Source: Triplophysa rosa (lineage: Eukaryota > Chordata > Actinopteri > Cypriniformes > Nemacheilidae). From it: a stretch of DNA of 64,000 bases. This document shows positions 1-13,317 of this stretch, piece by piece; the stretch's first letter is position 1, and each line of letters opens with the position of its first letter. The notes below the pieces were generated by a model. That model made no database searches, was not told where the DNA came from, and was given only the letters and a program-made list of their open reading frames with translations. Location: NCBI RefSeq assembly GCF_024868665.1, contig NC_079898.1:17790403-17854402 (forward strand), given 5' to 3'. Made by a program: the position numbers and the translations under genes.

Positions 1-430
1 TAGGTGGAGGAGTTGAGGAGGAAACCAATAAAATCCTCATGGATGTTTGCGCACTAGGATTGGAGTCTGTCAATTGACTGCCCCTAAGAGGTGATTTGCC
101 ATTACCGAGCCATAGGAAACAAATGAGGCCATTTCCTCTGCCAGCTTCCCATCTGAGCTGTCAATACACTGAGAGAAAACCTCTCTGTTCGCAGTCTGAG
201 GTGGACTTTTCCCTAAAATCACAGAACAACTGAATTTTTGAGAAGTAAAGATTAGCTAAACAATTGCAATCTGGCATTCATGAATACTAGCCTATAATGA
301 CTAAACTATTTTTATAACTAGAGACACTTTCCTTTAGCAGTGCATACATGTAAACAAACCAAAATAAAGCCAAAAAAAAAACATGGTTAAAATATTTTCT
401 AACCAAATTGTGTTTTGCATTTAAATTTAA

Positions 431-786
431 AGAGACAGTTCACCCAAAAATGAAAATTATGTCATGAATTACTCACTCTCTAGTTGTTCCAAACCTGCAT
501 AAATTTCTTCGTTTGGTTAAACAAAGAGAAATATATTTGGACAAATGCTTGTAACCAAACAGTTCTTGGACCCCACTGACTACCATTGTAGGAAGAATTA
601 CAATCGAAGTCAAAAGTGCCCCAGAACTCCTACATTCTTCAAAATATCTTCTTTCTCCTTCTATGGTAGTCAATGGTGTCCCAGAACTGTAAGCATTCTT
701 ATATTTAAGAATCTATAGATTTGGAACAACTCGAATGTGAGTAAATGATGACAGAATTGTTATTTTTGGGTGAACCATCCGTTTAA
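431..786. mobile_element. palindromic MITE-like element, copy A
   Basis: It opens with acagttcacccaaaaatgaa and closes with the inverse form ttatttttgggtgaaccatc. Internal arms share the arrangement of the other copies: accaaacagttcttggaccc on the left and its inverse family sequence (tatggtagtcaatgg) on the right. It looks like a fold-back, non-autonomous DNA transposon of the Angel-like type common in cyprinids; the exact family name needs a repeat library. No transposase is present. Confidence 0.75.
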
Positions 787-3700
787 TTTCATTTTATTTT
801 ATGATCATTTATATCTGTATTTTAAGTTCTTATTTTGCTGGTCCTTATGATCCTAAGCCAAACACATCACTCTTTTGTCGGGAGTAGGTAGGCGCTTTTA
901 AGCTGTTAAATCTCTAAATCAGTAGGATGTGCACAGCTAAAGAGATAACATCATCTTTAAAACTAAATTGGCACAAATCTTGTTCAGATATACAGACGGC
1001 TCCGACCGGATAAAATGTGTTAAACTACATGAACTGAGAAGCATGAAAAATAAGCATTCGGCTTCAAATCCAGTTGATTTTCCGACACATTTATCCGTCT
1101 TAATGCTTCCATTTCAGATTTAAGACGCCTAAATGTCACATAATTCAAGATGTTAGCTTATGACTGCTAAGTTTCAAATTACCCCAGCGTGTGATTCAAA
1201 ACAGAAAACATGTTAAAGCAGCCCAATTATAGCACTGATTTATTGATTTTACGGAGTGAGATGAGGTTAAGTTGATGACAGGCTTTTTGACATATCAGCG
1301 CTGCACTTAAAATGAAGTACAAGTGGCCTATACTTCATAGCGTTCACGTGTGACGATTCGTTTTTTTTCGAAGCGTTTCGAAAACAGCAAATCAACTTAA
1401 TCCAAATATAGAGGTGACAAAGTAACTCCTTATAAAATACACCAGCTTGGTTACTCTAATAAATTCACAGCAATTTTACGAACACGTTTTGACCTTGAAA
1501 ACAATTATCATACGGTGCAGAAGGAGCAACGGATATAAAGGAAAAAATGAAATCATGCTGTCATACAATCCCACAGCTGAATACGAAAATAGGCCAAAAA
1601 ATGTTTTGGCGTCTGCCACCACATGCAAAAAATGCCTCTGATTCTAACATATGCTCAGGTGAATTGAGTCCTCGGGGTCCAATCTGCCTTTTCCAGATCT
1701 CAAAGATAAATTGAAGAGGCCATCTCTCTCATTAAAAACTCTAAATAACCACCATATGCATTGCTATTATTAGAGGGGTAACAGAACACTTCCCATTTTC
1801 AAAGTTAAATTACCAAGTATAACCTTAATTGGTGAGAAGCGTTGTTTAGCGGATAGCATCAGAAACACACAGAGAAGATAACTCAACAGATGGCTTAGTC
1901 TTATGACTTGTGTTAACACCTTTTATGTTTAATGAAGTGATAATTGCTTTTCTAATATATAATGGGACTACCAGAATACCGGCAGTAATGCAAACAGATT
2001 AACGCACTGAAGACAGATAAACACACATGGAATTCAATGTCACTGTTAAGTAGCATGAAAAACAAAACAAGGTGGGGGACACAAAGAGCGGTCACACTGA
2101 GCGGCACATAAACAATACGGCTGAAGTTTCTATTCATTTCCAGCGGCATTTGGGCCTCAGATGCTCGGGAGATTAGACCGAGCACAAGATGACACGAGAG
2201 GAGGAAAAAAGAGCTGGTGGAGACTGCTTTATTCCCGACCCGTCTGCTGACGTCACAAAGGATCGGGGAAGAGTCGTGTTGGACCTCCTGACATCATTCG
2301 ACTAAAAGAAGCTGGAGGAGGATGGTGTGGTATGGGTTTGGGAAGTTAACAGGCCAGTACTAAGGGTCTGAATCTGTAAATTGTGCCTTTAAAGACCTTA
2401 TTTTTAAATTCTTCATATTTATACAGTATGTTTTTTAAATATTGGTACAAAGGTACAAAAGGTAATCATTGAATAATAATGAAAAAAATATTTTAGGATC
2501 ACAGGCAATTATAACTAGCTAAGCAAGCTATAAGTACAATCTTTAAAAATGTAAAAATGGCTTATATTTTTATTAGCCTTACCTCCTACCTGGGGTAAAT
2601 AAGTGAACAGTACCACCACCATATGCCCTTTAACAGCCGATTCAGGAAGAAAGGTCTTTTGTAAACAAATCCAGTTAATTCCCAGCGGCACTGAAAATAC
2701 AGATAACATTCAAGTTCGCCAACAGGACCAGAGTCACTCACACCAGTAAATAAGTCAGAACGATTATACAATCCTTCAAATAATGAACTAGAGAAATCGA
2801 ACCATGTTATTCTTATACGGCTTTAAAAAAAAACACCAAAAAAACTATGAGATTATTGCACAATACAAATCACGTTACACAATTAATTGTTTTAAACTAT
2901 GTCAATAAAACACACATTTCTCTTTGATCAATGCATAATCAGTGTATAGATATGTAGAAATGCACAAGCACATAAAAGCGCACAAATAATATATTCACAC
3001 CGGAGAGTGTGCAAAACAAACCTCCGTGTGCTAGGTTGGCAGCGTGATATTTCTATCACTGTCTTTTCTTATGCCAGTCTCAGAGTAATGCCACCTGTGC
3101 AAACTGTGGTTTATTAAATTAAGTGCTCTTTAAGGTCAATATACTTCCCTAATAGCTTGTCACTTTTTATCATCACGGGTTTAGCAGTACCTTGATCTCC
3201 CCATTCTGTAATTGTGCTCAAATCTGTCAGAGCTAATAGGCTCACCCTGTAATGTTTTTCAAATTTCAGCGTAGACCGAGCAAGTAATGCTTTGCATGCT
3301 TAAAATCCATTTCCATAAGTAAGTGCAATTTCCGTACAGTTTGTTGCTGTTTAATGAAGTGAAATCTTGTTTGTATTCATCCCCATTTCACAAGAAAAGC
3401 CAGTGGAGCATAAGTGTCAGAATTAAAACAAATTAAAATTAAAGCTGCCGCTATCTTCAAGCGAACACAACTTCACCATTCAATTGAAACACAGAGCCTT
3501 TGCATTAAATGTATTAAGAAAATTTAAAGAGCCGTTTTCCGCTTTCAAAACGCAACCGTTACTTTTATTATTATTTTATTATCGCAACTATTTAAGCAGC
3601 TCTAATGATGGAACATGCAAATGGCGTGGAGTAGAGAAAATGGCTAACATTTATTTATCCTGGCTGTTCGCATGTCTTGTTGGTGCCATTAGAACAGCTC

Positions 3701-4671
3701 GCTGCATCCCATTCGCTCACATTATCTCAGCTATCAGCGAAGCCCAACCAGATTCAAGCAGGGCCATAAATACTTCCCCTGGACCACATACGGCTTCCAC
3801 ATCATCTCCCAGGCACAGCTTAATGACAGGGAAAAAACACAATGGGTTTTTGCTCTCTTTTCCACCCTTCCTTCTCGCGCATTTCACATCGATGGCGCGA
3901 AATATGTACAGAGGCAGCAACAAAGTTACATGTAGTTAAAAAGGTACATTAAACCATCATTTCCAAAATCTCTGACATGATTGATGGATGTAATCACGAT
4001 GCCCTAATGCACAATTCAGGCATCTATGTTTTACAGCACCAGGGTAACAGACCAGAAGGTACATGGGGAATGAAACAGCACTGGTGGAAAAGAGAGAGAG
4101 GGGGGAACTGCTACTACCGAGAAAGCAGAGGTAGACGTACAGTATACGCAAATGGCACCCTTTTCAAATCTAGAAGTGTGGATTCTGCCAATATAGCTAA
4201 CATGCAAACAAACAATATTTTGGGAATTCAAATAATTATTTTAAGACCATTACAAAAGCACTTGGGTAAAAATCTCCACCACAGGTTGGGACTGGAGGTC
4301 AAGCCAGTGGTCAATAAAAGGGCACTGATTGACATTAACTTTATGGGAAAAAACATGCTGTTGATTTTGCTTACTAGGAAATAATTTTTTTGAATAGATA
4401 AATTTGGCCAAAGTAGTATCAGTAGGTGTTTCACTTCTTTTTAAGACTGGATATGGGGAATTGACCGTGATCGATAATTAGAATGCACTAAGGAAGTATG
4501 GAAGTAGATGTTTAACCTTTATTGCAGATTATTTGGTCCCCTGGCACGGCAGGGAGAAGGACAAATATTTGGTGTCCTTCCAGATAAAGCCATCATCAGA
4601 TATTTTGAGAGGAAACCATTACATAAATGTACAACATAAAACATCTCATAGCAAAAACATAACTATTGTAC

Positions 4672-4868
4672 GAGGTGGCTAATTTTGGCGAATTCGTATG
4701 CATTTGCACGATCTCAATTGTACATTTTAGTACGATTTGCTTTTGCGCAAGTGACTTTAGGTTTAGGGGCAGGGTTAGGGGCGGGGCTTCAGTAGTGCTT
4801 TTTTCCTATAGTAATCGTACGTTTTTGTACGATTCACAACGTACAAATTCATACAAAATAGCCACCTC
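4672..4868. mobile_element. fold-back MITE with gaggtggcta termini
   Basis: The left end gaggtggctaattttggcga is the imperfect inverse complement of the right end acaaaatagccacctc. Both arms continue inward with gtacgat-type sequence (tagtacgatttgc; cgtttttgtacgattc). About 197 bases, no coding capacity. Unrelated to the A-H family. Confidence 0.75.
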
Positions 4869-4907
4869 AAAAATAGTTTTGAATTCCTGTGAGATCAGGT
4901 TGAAATG

Positions 4908-4934
4908 TATATATATATATATATATATATATAA
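4908..4934. repeat. (AT)n microsatellite
   Basis: A run of alternating ta/at of about 26 bases, 40 bases after the 4.7 kb fold-back element. Confidence 0.9.
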
Positions 4935-5553
4935 TGTATAAACAAATACACAAAATGAAGTGGTAAAAATACTTTTAAGCAGTTTAAAAAGAGCAAGGTG
5001 AGGTTTACATTGATTACACTGTAACAAAAAAAGTTTGCCTTGTCAGATCCCAAAAGGTGATACATAACGCAAATGACCCTCTGAGTCTCATTCAAAGCTT
5101 TCCATCAATCCACATTTGCTTTCCAGCTGACGCAAAGCACATCATTGTCACCCGGTGAAAGCGGCCATCTACATGTCACAGGCCTGAGAGACACTCGGTG
5201 ACAAGTCTGAGCTTGTCACTCAAGCAGCTCTGTGGCACAATGTCATGTGTTTGTTTGGGTAATGCTTGAGAGGCGTATCTAACGCCACCCTCTAAAATGC
5301 GCTCAGGTGTTGAGGAGCATGCACATTAAGACCACGAGTCTTCCTTTTCGGTGACCCAGAGACCCTGACACAGAGGACAAAGTGTGTGCCTCATTTCCTG
5401 CTCCTAATCAATGTTTACACCCATTGGCGTGGCGACAGCCGCGTACGGGCGCATATAAATCACCAGCTGACGGCGCTGTGCTAAGCATCAAGAGATCTGC
5501 CGCTCCTCTTTTCCCCTCTCTCACCCCGTTTTACTGCTTATCTGTTTTACTGG

Positions 5554-5556
<3 letters not shown>

Positions 5557-5590
<34 letters not shown>
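5557..5590. repeat. (CT)n microsatellite
   Basis: An uninterrupted ct run of about 34 bases. Confidence 0.95.
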
Positions 5591-5591
<1 letters not shown>

Positions 5592-6654
5592 ATGGGTGCA
5601 GTGGAATTACAGCTAATTACGGATGTAAATGGACCCGAAGAGTGACAAAGAGCCTGCTTGTAATTCCACTCTAAATTGTCTCTTACCTCAGCAGAAAATT
5701 TATCACAGGAGACAATGTCAACTTTTACAGGGAAGGGCTATTTGCATTTGCGCATTCATTAGTGGGGCATGATCACAGGGCTTGGCAGTAATGGTGGGAG
5801 AAACGCTGCCCACCCTGCCTCTCCTCACCAAGGCACCAGATAGGGAATAATCGGATAAGTTCCCCCTCAACAGTCTGCCCCGACTCAAAGGGAGCAGGGG
5901 GATATTATGGTATGGGCGGAGAGGGATCCGACGCAAACGCCGGTGTTCTGACAGCGTCTGAGAGCCAAAGCGAAGCGCTGTGTAATCACATTCCATTTTA
6001 CATGGCAAAAGACCAGTGAGCACAGCACCACACAGATACAGATAGCACTGAAAGGGTGAGCGAAGTGATACTCAGACATCCAAAAAAATAGGAAGCTCCC
6101 TACCGTTTTCAGACAGAGTGCACGGTGACTGGTGCGACAGGGAACCTTGTTGTGATTTATGTTGCTTTAGATATGACTGCTACTTACGCAGTAGCAAGAC
6201 ATCGATCTGACAAAGCAAAGCAAACAATAAAGAGGGTAGGAAGATGATGTGCTTAGTGAAGTGAAGCAATGGAAAGTGTACCTATAAGAGCTAATTATCT
6301 GCACACATAATTCTTCAGGTTAAGACAGGGGGCTTGAATGCAGGCCAGCGGGCTCGGGTATGGGAGATGATTGTGTCAAAGGGCAGGAATGAGGGGGAAC
6401 GGGGGGCCGAGACCCCAGCCGACCAGACAAAAATGCATTACGGCAGAAAGATGTATTTATACCACCCCACTGACTGTCATCTAAATCGCATGGTCTGAAA
6501 ATATATACACGATTTTCAAATTTGAACTGGTGAGAAGACTAACTTGGCTAAAATGTTAACATTCCCTCAACACTCCTACAAGTCACACCTGGTCACCGCT
6601 CATAATCAAATGAGGCAAATGGGCCACATACAACATTACACTAAATTTGACAAA

Positions 6655-6760
6655 GAAAATGTTTGTGCAAAGAAATGATACACGTCTACGCATTCCCTGA
6701 GATTTAAACCCATGACCTTGAAACTGCTAACACAACGCTCTGTAAGCTAAAGGTAGTCTA
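6655..6760 (-). repeat. tRNA-derived SINE remnant, reverse orientation
   Basis: Read on the - strand it gives tagcttacagagcgttgtgt then caaggtcatgggtttaaatc and tcagggaatgcg, the same order as the 26.1 kb copy (A-box region, ggtcatgggtt B-box region, cagggaa). The B box is degenerate. Confidence 0.55.
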
Positions 6761-9700
6761 ACTGGTAAAGTTTATCGGTATTTGAATAGTATATCAGAAA
6801 ATAAAGGTTATTGCTAAGAAGAGTGTCAATAAATTAACCTTAGTCCCAAATAACAAATCCAATGAACCTATAATAAATTAAAATAGGCGTTAAAATAAGA
6901 AAGCTAGCCGTGATAAAAGCTGCCACAGGAGCTCACAACTTTAATAGCGGTCTATAACAATCACTGGGTGGGTTCACAACCCACAGTATGAATACAGATA
7001 GCCCATTACAACCCCGTCTCCAATAGCACTAGAAAAAAAACACATTATTTGCTATGATTATATCCTATCTTTTGGATTCATTCCTCGCCGTAACTGTTCG
7101 GGGGTTTTAATTAGATGTACATTCAGGGCGGTTAGCATTGTGCCGTTAATAACACCATATAAAAGCAACAAAAGACAAGCGCTGACACTTTTAATAGTCG
7201 GAGAAACAAGATGTAATACGCTAGCGGTACCAGGAGCAGCTCAGCTATGCTTGAGAGTTCTATACTTCACGAGAGAAAGATTATGTCAGAAGTACAGACA
7301 TTATCGCTGAGTTACAAAGCACAAAATGAAGGTCAATGGTGGACTGTCGGAATATTTCATAACAGGTGCTACATATATAATGACATCACCTTACAAGCAT
7401 GGAAATGAACGGAGGAAGAATCACTTTTATTATTTAAGTAAATGCTCTGAATAATATTTGCAACATGACTATTTAAGCGCCTGTGTGGATGCATGCAGCT
7501 CATCTTCATATGAAATGTTTGGTATTTGGTCATTCATTTCTTTGTCTTTTTGCACTCGTATGATTTATGCAAATAGTGAATTCGGAAATTTGGAAAACTC
7601 TACAAGGCCATATTAACAAGTCCTCGCATTCTGGGAAGAGATCCAGTTGAGCATTGGCAGCAAGTTTATTGGGACACATCCTGGCACTACAGAGGCGTGC
7701 TAAACAGTGTATATTTTCTCAATTCACAATCACACCACATAAAGCTTTCATCTACATTTACTACATGGTACATTTTTCTTATTTCAAGCTACAGAGTTTG
7801 TGTTTTTCTAAATATACAGTACATGTTCTGCAAAACCTGTAATAAAAAGAACGACTTTGTTAGCTATGCTCTGATAAAAAAAAAAGGAGAAAAGACATCC
7901 CCTGATTGTTTACCGCATCCAAAAAAAGAAACCTGGAAAATAATTTCACCATGTTTCACAGCACTGCGTAAGGGATGTTGTGTTTGGGCTGATCTGCTCT
8001 AGTTAGTCATTAGACAGAAGCAGAGCATTCCACTTTCTCAGCCTTTTGGCAGACATGCAACTGTGCACTTGCTGGCGTTTCATCTCTACCGCATCTGAAG
8101 CTCGGGCTCACACAGCTGTACAAACAGTGCACAGCTCCGAGCGGCCATCTTGACTAGAACGTTTATGGGACGCCAGCAGTCGTAATTACGCTTTGATTTG
8201 TAGATGCTCGTTCTGCGCCGTTATCTACCCGTGTCAAGAGTCACTGATAGAGGGGAAGTAGTTTGCCCGGCCCACTCCGTTGGAATTCAAAGTGCTCACT
8301 AATTTCAAAGGGCGATTCATCTCCCTCCCGTTTGCATTTATTCATGGGTCCCACTCGCTCCTGTGCCACGGGGCGTGCTATTTTGTGGCGCAGGGCTGGG
8401 ATCGGGGTGAGTGTGGTTTTTGGCTGAAATGGGTGTGTGAAAATCTGTCCCACCCAAGCTCATCGAAAGAATTTGCAGGGCCCAGGACGCAACGTTATTG
8501 GGGGGCCCAATAGGAGAGTTCCCCCCTCATCACATGGCCCATGCTTATAGTGGGTGGCCGGCTCTCAGAGCAGGCGCGGCAGTCACGGGTCTCTGCTGCA
8601 TTCCCTTGACCCCGGCCGCCCCGGCAAGTGTCTAGGGCTGCTCTCCCCTCACACTTTCATCAGAATCCTATTTCCTCCCCTGTAAGGCAACCCGGGCTGA
8701 AACTCTACCTCTCATACTACTGATTTTCACTGCCCATGATGGATGAGTCCCAGTCCGACTCCCTCAGCCTGTCTATCAGACACCCGCGATTAAAACGTAC
8801 AAATGGCCAGCGCCCCCCCACCCAGCCCCCTTTCCCGGTCGCCTCCGCTGCCCCTTCATCTCATTCCTGCATAACACCTTCTCTCCTCTCCCGCTCTAAA
8901 GCCCCAAACACCGCCATTCATCTTGCAGAAAAAAACATCATTTATTTTGTTCTTCCCTGATAATTTACTTTTTCTTTCTTTTCCTTTCTACAGGAATTCT
9001 CCATTTCCCTATAAAATGAAAATTCATCTAGAATTACATCTTATGTCATCATTATGTTTATTAAGCGTGGATGATGTATATGAACAGCGCTGGCTTGCCG
9101 CTGAGTGCTTAATGATGCATAAGATTAAGCCGAGGCTCTCAGCTGTGCTGTGACTCCCCTCTGGTTCCCATGCTGCAGTAGCATGCTGGGAGAACAAGCT
9201 CCAAACGGCCATCAGGTGAATGGAAATAGCACTTTGTGTGTGCGTGCATGTGCGTCCCTCTATCCTGTGTTTTTGTGCGTTGCGTGCATGACAGAGGAAA
9301 TGAAAGAACAAAAGAGAAAACAGATTGTGTTTCTAAATCTCGAAGTCGCACCTTTGAATTTGTCCAGGTGAATTACATAAAAACGGCGCTGTGCGGGTTT
9401 CACTTCGCATCTATACACCACGCACATAACAAAGCATCTTTTACGTCTGCCTACACGTAGAGCTCACGTTCAGTTTTTTCCTCTCTCTATCCGTTTCTAT
9501 TCTGTAAAGCCACACTACTGCACTTCAGCACAGCAGCGGCAGCAGCAGTCTATGACAAAAACATTATCCTTCTGCTGCTAAACAATCCAATAAAGCTCTC
9601 TACGGGGAAGAACTTAACCTCTTGTCTCGTCTGCTGATGCTTTTCCGACCACGTGACGCCCGCTACAGTAAATTCAAATCATTAGTCTTCTCACCCCCAT

Positions 9701-10280
9701 CAAAAAAAGGAAAAAACTTCTATTAGTAATGGAGACCTCGTAAGAGACCTTCCTCCGAGAGGACTGCCTTCCCAATTCCCAGTGGAAAAATCCGCCGCAA
9801 AAAACTAATTCTACTTTTAATAATCTGTCACGAGGACCAGAGGCAGTCATAAATTATGTGGGGAGCATGTGCGAGAGCGAGCCACAAGAGGGAAATCGCA
9901 GGAGGAAAAAAAAACAAAGCCCAAGTTTGACAAAGTTTGCTGAAGATAAATAATAACTTACAAACAGGATTAGTTGTAAAGTCACAGGCGAACGCACAGC
10001 CGAGTGCTTCCCATCAGCCCATGCAGAATGAAGAATTTACAGCTACACCTGTCATTAGCTCGCCCCCCTCTCATTCCTCTTACCAATGCAGCCCCCCTTT
10101 TCATATTCATTATCCCTCTGCCTTCTTTTCTCAAGTGCTGTCTTTCATCATTAACCCTTTGTGATCTGATAAGAGATGCTTGTGATAAAGGTCCCAAGGA
10201 CGTGTTATCAAGTGCTTGAGGGAGGACGGAGAGAACGTGTTACCGTATCAAACACCAAGGCGCGCTCTCTTCGCCAGGGT

Positions 10281-10690
10281 AAATAAAGATGAGAAACGCA
10301 CCACACGTTCGCGGCGTTAATCGCTAACTGAATGAATTCGCGGGGGTCTTAATGACTGCCGCCAGTCACCCGGGCTTTCGGACCGATTCATCAATGGGAT
10401 ATCAATGAGAATCGTCCACAGGGGATACCTTGTGTGTCGTGAATAAGCAGGCTAGTGGCTGCCGGCTGTGCTCTTTGTCCCTCTGTCAATACCACGGCAA
10501 ACTATCGACATGCATCATAATCCTGCCTCTCGATCAAGCGCGGACTAAAGAACAATCTCCATTAGATGACGCCGCCTGGGTCGGGTGATAAATGCCCCCT
10601 GACGGAGGGGAAGGAACTGCGTGAAATAAAGAGGCATGTTCCTACATGTCTTGTCAAAATTGTATTGATTTAATCATCTACAGAAGCATG
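10281..10690. promoter_or_regulatory. candidate conserved non-coding element
   Basis: This is non-repetitive, compositionally balanced DNA between AT-rich flanks, with several homeodomain-like cores (ttaatcg, tttaatcatc) and no ORF of note. It has the look of vertebrate developmental CNEs, but this is judged by eye without any alignment. Confidence 0.25.
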
Positions 10691-12230
10691 CGTTCTTGGC
10701 TACTGTAGCGTGGAGTAACCTGGGCGCAGTTTACAGTCGCCGGGCACACGGCGCTCTCCCTCATTGGCTTTGCAGGTGATGAAATACACAGCAAGCAGAT
10801 CCCTAATTTTTTTCCTCTGATGTCATCCCAACAAAAACACAATGGCAATCCCATTTCATTTCTATTTAGAGGCTGAGGAAGTCTATATATAACACTCAAG
10901 CGTAAGCACATAGCCACTGACACGTCTAGAGAATGGGGGGGTTGGATAAATAGCTCTAGTCCTTCATCATGGAGACAAAGCTGGTGTATTCCCCTGGCCG
11001 GAGAGCTGCGGCCAGAGGTCTGCCCCGCTTATTTAACAGCAGGTGTTTGGAAAAACGCTCACCTTGGGAAACAACGAGATGCTCTTTTCCCTCAGCTCCC
11101 GAGTAAACAATCAATCAACGGGGGTCTGAAAGTCACGTCCCTCCGCGGGACAAAGTCATCGAAGCAGGAACTTCGAAGTCATTTGAATTATCGTGCCGTG
11201 ATCATCCCCGCACACCTGAGTCAGACGACAAACAAAACCAAAACCTACATGGTTGATCAATGCAGAACATATGCCTCACAATACTGTACAAAACAGCATT
11301 CAACCTTCCCTGGAGCTTACTGTAGCCTAACTGTTTTGTAAATATCTTAAATTACAACAACAAAAACAATAATGAAGTTGCTGATATAAAATGACATCCT
11401 AATGCGCTCGCATTAGGGACTACATATACATTTGGAAAACTAATTGTATTTGTAATGTCAGCCTAAAACAAATTCATAAAGTTTTAATGAAATTCTACAC
11501 TACTTATAATATCAAAAAATCATGCGAAATGACCTAGATGGAAATGACATTACTGATTCCTACTGAAACGCAGAAAGTCAAGTCCTCAATTTTCATCCTT
11601 TCTTCAATTCCGGCTAAGGAACTCAATCATATTGGGACAGTAATACAAGCCAAGGACAGCTCACTCCTTCTCAATCCTGTCCTGGTTAGAGGAACGCTTG
11701 CCGAGCACTAAAGCAGTGTGTGTTCAATTCAAATGGGAGAAGGCAGAGGCCAGCTAGATTCACCATGATGTCTGTGGTCTGATAGATCACCTTCCTCAGT
11801 AAGGACAAAGAGAATGAAGATGACTGTGCTGCCAGCCACAATACAGATGAGACCAACGTCTCTGAGTAAGTGGAACACTAGCTGTCTGACTGTCCATTTG
11901 TTAAACCACCGACAACAAAGACAAAGCGAGTAGAACGTTGCTTACATGGTGACAAAATCATTGGAGACTTCACACAAAAAAATACTTCACTTAGATTAGG
12001 CAACCAATAAAAGGTCAGAAATATTTGAAGAGTTCATTTGCAAAAACAGATATCTCAAGAATCGTGTTTTCTTATTGTGCATTCCAAGTAATATCAATCA
12101 GAATGCAGTTAGATTGTTTTGATTAAGTAATAACTAATTGTAAAAATATAATTTTAAGTTGTTTTTTCATGACCAATGAGACCTAAAAAGATCACGAAAA
12201 AAATTATCGTTATTAAGTTAAATTAAGTTA

Positions 12231-12470
12231 TCATTTATTCACGGCCACGTTGTTTAAAACCTGTATATGACTCTTTCTTCTGTGGAATACAAAAGAAGAT
12301 ATTTTGAGAAATGTTTTGCGTCCATACAATGGAAGTCGATGGCAGGCAATGTTGTTTGGTTAGCAACAGTCTTCAAAAAATCTTCTTTTGTTTTCTGCAG
12401 AAGAAAGTTTGGGATGACATAAAGGTAATGAAACGATGAAAATAAAATTAATGTAAACTATGCCTTTAAC
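12231..12470. mobile_element. palindromic MITE-like element, copy B (diverged)
   Basis: The left arm has the family motif acaaaagaagatattttgag; the right arm has its inverse (aaaatcttcttttgttttct), and the end atgcctttaa resembles the family terminus. Terminal sequence is diverged on the left. Confidence 0.6.
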
Positions 12471-12500
12471 TGAATTCTCATTTAAGTACCAAAATACATA

Positions 12501-12710
12501 AATATATGGGTAGTTTTCAAATAAATGTGTAAATGTGTCCCATGGTGTGACAGCAAAAATGAAAAGAAAACTAACAATGAAGATAAATCTCTCTAATGCT
12601 ATATTATATTACAAATATAAATAATATATTATTAACAGTATGTTTTCTATTTTTTGCTGTGTCACACCAGAGGACATGACGGTATATTTTTTCAACTACC
12701 CAGATATATT
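12501..12710. mobile_element. fold-back MITE with tgggtagtt termini
   Basis: The left arm atatatgggtagttttcaaa and inner ggtgtgacagcaaaaatgaa are matched in inverse orientation by ttgctgtgtcacaccag and tttttcaactacccagatat on the right. The centre is AT-rich. About 210 bases, flanked at short distance by copies B and C of the other family. Confidence 0.7.
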
Positions 12711-13030
12711 AGTCAATTGTTGACACACAGTAAAAAGTACAATTTAAATGGAAGCAACCCACGAAAATGACAGTGTTGAATAGCTCAGATTATGTTAAAA
12801 ATATCTTGAGAATGTTTGACTGTCGAATGTTTACTTCTCAGAAATCTCAGCACAGTTTGAGACATTGTTGAGATCAACTTTGAAATTCTACTGCAGAAAC
12901 ATCTGAGGTAACAAACTTAAAACAAAACAATAACATATTTTAGGGGAAAAATCAATATTTTATAAATAGTGAGCAAATGTGGATTTTCATACCTGATATT
13001 TAGTCTCAAGACTGTATAGGACAAACAAAT

Positions 13031-13317
13031 GAGATAGTATGCCCAAAGAAATTCTGTCATTATTTATTCACTATCATGTGGATCAAAAGCTATGACTTTC
13101 TTCTGTAGAACACAAAAGAAGATATTTTGAGAAATGTCACAGTGGTTTTGTGCCCATACAAAGGAAATCAATGAGGTCTATTGTTGTTTGGATACCAACG
13201 TTATTTGAAATATACATGTTTGTGTTCTACAGAAGAAAGAAGGTCATACAGGTTAGGAATGACATAAGTGTGAAAAAAATAATGTTTGTTTATTTTTGGG
13301 AGAACTAGCCCTTTAAA
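13031..13317. mobile_element. palindromic MITE-like element, copy C
   Basis: The ends gagatagtatgcccaaagaa and tttttgggagaactagccct are inverse versions of the family terminus. Inside are cacaaaagaagatattttga and the opposite arm ttctacagaagaaagaaggt. The internal sequence is closer to copy B than to copies A, D and G, suggesting a separate subfamily. Confidence 0.7.

Noticed and set aside
3484..3939. 151-codon plus-strand ORF
   Set aside because: It is the longest open frame in the desert, but its composition is arbitrary and it has no family resemblance, promoter or splice signals. Within chance for 64 kb.
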